This document shows, in pieces, positions 6,782-10,899 of a stretch of DNA of 10,899 nucleotides. The stretch spans positions 1 to 10,899 of the forward strand of contig WFMN01000181.1 in the NCBI GenBank assembly GCA_015489095.1, in the 5' to 3' direction. The notes beneath the pieces are model-generated. The model did not search any database, had not been told where the DNA came from, and saw only the letters and a list, made by a program, of their open reading frames with translations. How positions within the stretch are numbered: the first letter of the stretch is position 1; each line of letters begins with the position of its first letter. Source of the stretch: Mariprofundaceae bacterium. GTDB lineage: Bacteria; Pseudomonadota; Zetaproteobacteria; Mariprofundales; J009. The position numbers were made by a program, and so were the translations under genes.

Positions 6782-7804
6782 CTATCGCTTCCCGATGCAC
6801 TCGCGGAACGCGGTACAGATACGCTCCTCCGACAGCGAAGGCATACAGACGAAGTTGCGGCAGCGCCGCTTGAAGCAAGGAGCGCACGGGGCGTCGGCCA
6901 CCACATCGCGGTGCTGCTCGCCGATCGCCCCCATCCGCCACGGCGCGGTCGGCCCCCAGAGGGTGACGGTGGGGCAGCCGACGGCGGCGGCCAGATGGGT
7001 GACGCCGGAATCGGCGCCGATGTAGCCCGCCGCCGTGGTCAACAGCCCGGCGAGCGTCGTGATCGGCAGCCGCTCCTCCGCCGCGAAGGTATCCTCGACC
7101 GACTCTTCGATCCATACCGCCCGATGCCGCTCCTCCGCGTTCCCCCACAGGATCAACAGCGGCAGGTGCCGGCTCACCTCCCACGCCAGCAGCCGCCACT
7201 GGGCATCCGGCAGCCGTTTCGTCGGGTAGCTGCCACCGACATGGAGAATGGCGAACCGTCCCGGCAGCCCCCACCGCCGGCGTACCTCACGCCCGGCCGT
7301 AAGCCAAGAAGTGGGCACCCCAATCCGCGGCGGCTGGTAGTCGATCGGCGCCTCGGGCGGCGTAGATCCGATGAAGGGGGCGGCGGCGATGCGGCGGTAG
7401 CACTGCACGACATGGCGCTCTTGGTCGTGAAACGGCACCGGCCGCACCAGCCAGCGGTTCGGCCACTCCGGGCTCTGGTGGCGGTCGAAGCCATACGCGG
7501 GAGCGCCGATCGCCCGCGCGATCAGCCCCGACTTGATCAGCCCCTGCAGATCGAGCACGAGATCGAAACCGATCCGCTTCAGCTTGCGCGCCATCGCCAT
7601 GCCGTTGCGCAAACCACCTCTCCCCTTGAGCGCGACGATGTGGGAAGTGACCCCCTTCGGCAGCAGCTCGGCGGCGAAGGCGAAGCGGGCATCCATCAGC
7701 CAGTGCACCTCGCTCACTTCCGGCCGCCGCAGCAGATCATCGAGCGCCGGCAGGGCGTGGATGATGTCGCCGAAGGAGGAGAGCTTGATGATCAGGATCT
7801 TCAC
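6782..7804 (-). CDS. waaC: Glycosyltransferase family 9, probable LPS heptosyltransferase I
   Basis: A 340-residue ADP-heptose:LPS heptosyltransferase-type enzyme acting on the cytoplasmic face of the inner membrane, expected to add the first heptose to Kdo2-lipid A. The N-terminal KILIIKLSSFGDIIHALPAL carries the family's catalytic Asp (D13). DLVLDLQGLIKSGLIARA (81-98) is typical of the WaaC branch, and IGADSGVTHLAAAVGCPTV (262-280) is the ADP-heptose-binding segment of GT-B family 9. A Cys-rich tail follows (C307, C310, C315, C320, C330). The start is GTG 7804-7802, overlapping the upstream heptosyltransferase stop as GTGA; the open frame extends further upstream but only in a shadow of that gene. 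GT9 membership is certain. The exact acceptor (WaaC rather than WaaF or WaaQ) is inferred from motifs and the paired neighbour. Confidence 0.88.
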   Translation of the reverse strand: MKILIIKLSSFGDIIHALPALDDLLRRPEVSEVHWLMDARFAFAAELLPKGVTSHIVALKGRGGLRNGMAMARKLKRIGFDLVLDLQGLIKSGLIARAIGAPAYGFDRHQSPEWPNRWLVRPVPFHDQERHVVQCYRRIAAAPFIGSTPPEAPIDYQPPRIGVPTSWLTAGREVRRRWGLPGRFAILHVGGSYPTKRLPDAQWRLLAWEVSRHLPLLILWGNAEERHRAVWIEESVEDTFAAEERLPITTLAGLLTTAAGYIGADSGVTHLAAAVGCPTVTLWGPTAPWRMGAIGEQHRDVVADAPCAPCFKRRCRNFVCMPSLSEERICTAFRECIGKR

Positions 7805-8757
7805 GCGCCAAGCAGGTGGAGGCAGGCGGCGGTCACCTCCTCCGGCGGGATGTTCGCCATGCAGGGGTGGCCGGAGACCGCGCATTCGCGCTTCAGGCAG
7901 GGGCTGCAATCGACGGGGCGGTAGAGCAGCGTCACCCGCGGGCCGTCGGGGGCGGTGCGCGCCGGGTCGGTGGCGCCGAAGAGGGCGACCACCGGCTTGC
8001 CGATGCCGGCGGCGACATGCATCAGGCCGGAGTCGTTGCACAGCAGCAACCGGCAGGCGGCGATCAACTGCAGGGCGTCATGGAGGTCGGTCTCACCGGC
8101 GCTGTTCCAGCAGTGGTCGAGCCCGGCCAGCACCTGTTCGCCGATCGCCCGCTCCGCGCGGGTGCCGAGCACCAGCAGTTGCCACCCCTGACGGGCGAGC
8201 GCGGCGGCGATCTTCCGGTAGCGCTCGGCCGGATACCGTTTGGCACCGCCGAACTGGGCGCCGGGGGCGATGGCGACGGTGTTGGCCGGAATCAGGCCCT
8301 GTTGTTCAAGCAGTGCCTGCCCCGCTTCGACCGCCCCATCGGGGGTGGAGAGCGCGACATGCTCATCGGCGGCGGAAAAGCCGCTCTGCTCGGCCAAGTC
8401 GAGGAAGTAGCGCCGATGGTGTTCGCGCCGCATATCGACGCGGGGGGCGGGTGCCTCGGTCAGCAAAAGCCCGCGCCACCGGCCGCGAAAGCCGATCCGG
8501 CGCGGGATGCCGGCGCGCCACGCCTGCCAAGCGACGCGAAACGAGTTGGGCAACAGCACGATGGCGTCGGCATCGGCGGGCATGCCCTCGCTGGTGGCGG
8601 CCTCGCCCAGCCCCAGCCACGGGGCGAGCTCCTTCAGCCATGGCCGGCCGACCAACACCAGCGATGACGGCGTGCTCCCCGCGACCACGGCGCGCATCGC
8701 CGGCTGCGCCATGATCACATCGCCCAGCCAGTTGGGGGGGTGAATGGCGAGTTTCAT
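7801..8757 (-). CDS. waaF: Glycosyltransferase family 9, probable LPS heptosyltransferase II
   Basis: A 318-residue GT9 enzyme expected to add the second heptose of the LPS inner core. WaaF-type signatures are IHPPNWLGDVIMAQPAMRA (5-23, catalytic D13), VLLPNSFRVAWQAWRAGIP (67-85), IAPGAQFGGAKRYPAERY (163-180), LAGETD-like SAGETDLHDALQLIAAC (219-235) and CNDSGLMHVAAGIGKP (240-255). A C-terminal cluster C284, C287, C292, C299 resembles that of the neighbouring GT9 protein. ATG 8757-8755 (MKLAIHPPNW) fits the family start. In-frame GTG at 8763 or a longer frame from 8802 would begin inside a repeat hairpin and are less likely. No clear Shine-Dalgarno precedes the ATG, because the upstream bases belong to a palindromic repeat tail. 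It is followed by the waaC-like gene with a 4-base overlap. Confidence 0.9.
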   Translation of the reverse strand: MKLAIHPPNWLGDVIMAQPAMRAVVAGSTPSSLVLVGRPWLKELAPWLGLGEAATSEGMPADADAIVLLPNSFRVAWQAWRAGIPRRIGFRGRWRGLLLTEAPAPRVDMRREHHRRYFLDLAEQSGFSAADEHVALSTPDGAVEAGQALLEQQGLIPANTVAIAPGAQFGGAKRYPAERYRKIAAALARQGWQLLVLGTRAERAIGEQVLAGLDHCWNSAGETDLHDALQLIAACRLLLCNDSGLMHVAAGIGKPVVALFGATDPARTAPDGPRVTLLYRPVDCSPCLKRECAVSGHPCMANIPPEEVTAACLHLLGA

Positions 8758-8837
8758 GAGCACATCGCAAAAAGTCCGTCCATGGACTTTTTGCGCGGCC
8801 ATCCATGGCCGCGATGACGACTTCTTGCGAAGCCGTC
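8757..8837 (-). repeat. Modular repeat, copy D: leader and tail with a non-REPIN palindromic core
   Basis: On the minus strand, the leader (8837-8802) matches the copy A leader at about 32 of 37 positions, including all of TCATCGCGGCCATGGA. The tail (8781-8757) matches the copy C tail at 22 of 25. Between them is a 20-base core (8801-8782) where other copies have a REPIN. Core, leader and tail fold into tandem hairpins: GCAAAAAGTCC/GGACTTTTTGC (8767-8777 with 8784-8794), GCGGCCAT/ATGGCCGC (8795-8802 with 8805-8812) and a leader stem at 8816-8837. It fills the gap between the hydroxylase stop and the waaF start, and may act as a terminator or hide the waaF ribosome site. Confidence 0.8.
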
Positions 8838-8839
8838 TT

Positions 8840-9619
8840 TCATAGCGGCTGCCAAGGAAGGCGCAGCATCCAGCCCAAGGATGCGGTGCGCGAATCGCGC
8901 CAGGCGGGAAGCCCGATCGCCATCCGCAACTGCCCTTCCCGCGGCTGATCGCGGTAGCTGGCGAAGAGGCGATCCCAGCAGGAGAGGTTGAAGCCGAAGT
9001 TGCGGTTGAACTCCTCGGCGATGGTCGAGTGGTGGATGCGGTGCATATCGGGAGTGACCAACAGCCAGCGCAGCGGGCGCTCGATCGCCTGCGGCAGGCG
9101 AAGATTCCCGTGGTTGAACATCGCCATGCCGTTCAGGATCGCCTCGAAGGCCACCACCGCCAGCGGGTCGGCGCCGATGGCGATCACCGCCGCGATCTTG
9201 ATCCCCATCGAGAGCAGGATCTCCAGCGGGTGGAAGCGGAGGGCGGAGCTGACATCGAGCCGGATATCGGCGTGGTGGACGCGGTGGAGCCGCCAGAGGA
9301 GCGGAATGCGGTGAAAGAGCCGGTGCTGCCAGTAGATGACGAGATCCAGCGCCACCACCGCCAGCACGATCGCGATCAGCGGCGGCAGATTCCATTGGTG
9401 CAACAGCCCCCACTGCTGGCGGGCGGCGATGCCGGCCGCGCCGAGCGGGATCAGCAGCCGTACCAGCAGGGTGTCGATCAGCACCAAGAGCAGGTTTCCC
9501 CGCCAGCGAAGGCTCCTGAGCATCGGCTCGGCGCGGCGCGGGGCCATGCGTTCCCCCATCGCCACCAGCGCAAAAACAGCGACAAATACCCCCAGACGCA
9601 GCAGAGTCGCGCTGCTCAC
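8840..9619 (-). CDS. Fatty acid hydroxylase / sterol desaturase family protein
   Basis: A 259-residue integral membrane di-iron oxygenase. Membrane segments are seen at about 5-22, 43-66, 81-98 and 137-168. The eight-histidine signature is complete: HRLFH (99-103), HRVHH (112-116) and HRIHH (193-197), with extra histidines at H130 and H170 (NHGN). The family uses O2 and electrons to hydroxylate or desaturate acyl chains, sterols or related lipids; the substrate cannot be read from the sequence. The start is GTG 9619-9617, 9 bases after the bioB stop without a good Shine-Dalgarno, which suggests coupling; the first ATG (residue 21) would cut into segment 1. Downstream, a hairpin repeat separates it from waaF. 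Placement between bioB and LPS core genes hints at an envelope lipid substrate, which is inference. Confidence 0.9.
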   Translation of the reverse strand: MSSATLLRLGVFVAVFALVAMGERMAPRRAEPMLRSLRWRGNLLLVLIDTLLVRLLIPLGAAGIAARQQWGLLHQWNLPPLIAIVLAVVALDLVIYWQHRLFHRIPLLWRLHRVHHADIRLDVSSALRFHPLEILLSMGIKIAAVIAIGADPLAVVAFEAILNGMAMFNHGNLRLPQAIERPLRWLLVTPDMHRIHHSTIAEEFNRNFGFNLSCWDRLFASYRDQPREGQLRMAIGLPAWRDSRTASLGWMLRLPWQPL

Positions 9620-9628
9620 GCCGATCGG

Positions 9629-10621
9629 TTACGCAGCGCAGGCCATCCTGCGGCTGGAGGGGGTGGTGGCCTCGCTGCCGTGCAGCCCCAGCTTGGTGAA
9701 CAGCGCCTCATCGGCGGCGACATCGGCGTTGTCGGTGGTCAGCAGCTGTTCGCCGTAGAAGATGGAGTTGGCTCCGGCCAGAAAGCAGAGCGCCTGCGCC
9801 TCGTCGCTCATCGCGTGGCGACCGGCGGAGAGGCGTACCCGCGAGGTCGGCATGGTGATGCGCGCCACGGCGATGGTGCGGACAAACTCCACAATATCAA
9901 TCTGTTTTGCATCGGCCAGTTTCGTCCCTTCGATCGGTACCAGCATGTTGATCGGCACCGACTCGGGGTGCGGTTCCATGCGTGCCAACTGCACCACCAA
10001 CCCGGCACGGTGACGGCGGCTTTCGCCCATGCCGACGATGCCGCCGCAGCAGATACTCAGCCCCGCATGGCGCACATGCTTGAGGGTGTCGAGCCGATCC
10101 TGATAGCAGCGGGTGGAGATGATCTCCCTGTAGTAGTCGGGGTCGGTGTCGAGGTTGTGGTTGTAGTAGTCGAGCCCCGCGTCGCGCAGCTGCTCGGCCT
10201 GCTCGGCGGTGAGCATCCCCAGCGTGGCGCACGCCTCCATCCCCATCGCCTTGATCTGGCGAATCATCTCCAGCACTTGGGTGAAGGCGCGCCCTTTCGG
10301 TTCGCGCCAGGCCGCGCCTAGGCAGAAGCGGGTGGCTCCGGCCGCCTTCGCCTTGCGCGCCGCTTCCACTACCGGCGCGATCTCCATCAGCCCCTGCGAC
10401 GCCACGCCGCTTTCAGCATGCACACTCTGCGAGCAGTATTTGCAATCCTCCGGGCAGCCGCCGGTTTTGATCGACAGCAGGGTGGAGCGCTGCACCTCGT
10501 TGGCATCGAAAAAGGCGCGATGCACCTGCTGGGCGCGAAACAGCAGGTCGTTGAACGGCAGATCAAACAGCGCCGCCACCTCATCCACGCTCCAGTCAAA
10601 CCGCACGGGGTTGTTGTTCAT
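9629..10621 (-). CDS. bioB: Biotin synthase
   Basis: A 330-residue radical SAM enzyme that inserts sulfur into dethiobiotin to make biotin. The SAM-binding [4Fe-4S] motif is C56-x3-C60-x2-C63 (GGCPEDCKYCSQS). The sulfur-donor [2Fe-2S] ligands match E. coli BioB: C100 (RFCLGAAWR), C131 (ACATLGML), C191 (SICCGGIVGMGE) and R263 (RVRLSAGRH). YYNHNLDTD, ESVPINMLVPIEGT and AGANSIFYGEQLLTT are further family motifs. It is slightly shorter than E. coli BioB (346) because of a short C-terminus. An extra cysteine, C192, stands where E. coli has Ser. ATG 10621 has AGGAG at 10629-10633, 7 bases away. It is the first gene of the hydroxylase/heptosyltransferase row; no other biotin gene is in the window, and its upstream region is repeat-rich. 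Confidence 0.97.
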   Translation of the reverse strand: MNNNPVRFDWSVDEVAALFDLPFNDLLFRAQQVHRAFFDANEVQRSTLLSIKTGGCPEDCKYCSQSVHAESGVASQGLMEIAPVVEAARKAKAAGATRFCLGAAWREPKGRAFTQVLEMIRQIKAMGMEACATLGMLTAEQAEQLRDAGLDYYNHNLDTDPDYYREIISTRCYQDRLDTLKHVRHAGLSICCGGIVGMGESRRHRAGLVVQLARMEPHPESVPINMLVPIEGTKLADAKQIDIVEFVRTIAVARITMPTSRVRLSAGRHAMSDEAQALCFLAGANSIFYGEQLLTTDNADVAADEALFTKLGLHGSEATTPSSRRMACAA

Positions 10622-10683
10622 CCAGTTGCTCCTGCTCCTCTTGGTCGGGTGTTGTCAGGGCGGGTTTGATCCGTCTGACGATT

Positions 10684-10742
10684 TTCTTCTCATCTCCGCG
10701 CCTCCGCGCCTCCGCGGTAACACCTTTGCCCCCGCGTGTTGC
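10684..10742 (+). repeat. 59-base direct repeat, copy 1 (CGCGCCTC type)
   Basis: It matches 10839-10897 at 57 of 59 positions with a 155-base offset. It begins TTCTTCTCATCTCCGCG, contains the iterated CCTCCGCG motif and CGGTAA, and ends TTTGCCCCCGCGTGTTGC. The CCGCG-rich part is the same family as the ends of the block at 3477-3622. It lies 60-120 bases upstream of the bioB start, where a promoter would be expected. Confidence 0.85.
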
Positions 10743-10746
10743 GGGG

Positions 10747-10771
10747 TTCGGGGTCTGGAGACCCCTCCTAC
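10747..10771 (-). repeat. Single REP, variant stem
   Basis: On the minus strand this reads GTAGGAG followed by a hairpin GGGGTCT/AGACCCC and GAA. The REPIN copies have GGGGAA/TTCCCC at the same place, so both strands of the stem have changed in step. There is no partner REP, so this is a solo element. It sits between the two 59-base direct repeats. Confidence 0.75.
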
Positions 10772-10795
10772 AAATCATCCATCTTCTTGCGCTGC

Positions 10796-10835
10796 CGTCA
10801 TGGCAATGGATCCCGGCTCGGAGGCCGGGATGACG
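10796..10835. repeat. Dispersed-type hairpin repeat (CCCGGC stem)
   Basis: A stem ATCCCGGC (10810-10817) pairs with GCCGGGAT (10824-10831) around a 6-base loop, with an outer CGTC/GACG pair (10796-10799, 10832-10835). It resembles the short GTCAT...CCCGG intergenic palindromes common in proteobacterial genomes. Just before it, CTTCTTGCG..GCCGTC (10783-10799) resembles part of the leader of the modular repeat at 8821-8837. Confidence 0.5.
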
Positions 10836-10838
10836 ATG

Positions 10839-10897
10839 TTCTTCTCATCCCCGCGCCTCCGCGCCTCCGCGGTAAAACCTTTGCCCCCGCGTGTTGC
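10839..10897 (+). repeat. 59-base direct repeat, copy 2 (CGCGCCTC type)
   Basis: Second copy of the repeat at 10684-10742, with two substitutions. It nearly reaches the window edge, so further copies may lie just outside. Together with the solo REP and the hairpin it makes up most of the 278 bases upstream of bioB, where no gene is supported. Confidence 0.85.
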
Positions 10898-10899
10898 AG

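Noticed and set aside
6518..7924. 468-residue plus-strand open frame
   Set aside because: Antisense shadow of the waaC-like gene and the REPIN array; Arg/Pro-rich translation typical of a GC-rich shadow frame.
7805..8041. N-terminal 79-residue extension of the waaC-like frame
   Set aside because: It overlaps the end of waaF in another frame, is Arg/Pro-rich without homology features, and the GTG at 7804 gives the exact family N-terminus with a 4-base overlap.
9029..10321. 430-residue plus-strand open frame
   Set aside because: Antisense to bioB and the hydroxylase, both of which have complete catalytic motifs; its His/Asp/Arg-rich sequence is compositional.

Overview
The window is GC-rich, densely coded DNA from a Gram-negative bacterium, most probably a proteobacterium. 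The evidence is two lipopolysaccharide heptosyltransferase genes, a YciB/septation-protein-A inner membrane protein, a RecQ with the proteobacterial zinc-cluster spacing, and a class A RNase P RNA. A gamma- or zetaproteobacterial lineage seems likely, but the sequence alone does not fix the genus.

Layout from left to right. Bases 1-976 (minus strand) hold two heme-biosynthesis genes, hemD followed by the start of hemB, joined by an ATGA overlap. Divergently, recQ runs on the plus strand (1055-3268). A repeat-filled intergenic stretch of 373 bases follows, then the RNase P RNA gene rnpB (plus strand, about 3642-4011). Convergent to rnpB is a minus-strand pair: a membrane diguanylate cyclase with a periplasmic c-type heme motif, and yciB 12 bases behind it. 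Another repeat block (6609-6780) separates these from a second minus-strand gene row running bioB, a fatty acid hydroxylase/sterol desaturase-like gene, waaF-like and waaC-like. Within this row bioB and the hydroxylase are 9 bases apart, and waaF and waaC overlap by a GTGA. The right end (10622-10899) is an upstream region made largely of repeats.

How the genes work together: the heptosyltransferases build the LPS inner core, the di-iron hydroxylase may modify a membrane lipid, and BioB makes the biotin needed by acetyl-CoA carboxylase for fatty acid synthesis, so the right-hand row has an envelope/lipid theme. HemD and HemB make heme precursors, but a link to the heme-binding cyclase is only suggestive.

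The most unusual content is non-coding. A modular repeat of about 80-170 bp occurs four times (3329-3454, 4028-4140, 6609-6780, 8757-8837). It has a leader, an exchangeable core and a 25-base tail. In three copies the core is one or two REPINs (inverted REP pairs starting GTAGGAG), with compensatory base changes in the stems. In the fourth copy the core is a different short palindrome. Three of the copies sit within about 2 bases of gene ends, and two of them, in inverted orientation with tails inward, bracket the waaF-waaC pair. A second repeat family built on CGCGGAGG-type units forms a possible MITE just upstream of rnpB and a 59-bp direct repeat upstream of bioB. No RAYT transposase, insertion sequence, tRNA, CRISPR array or defence system is visible.
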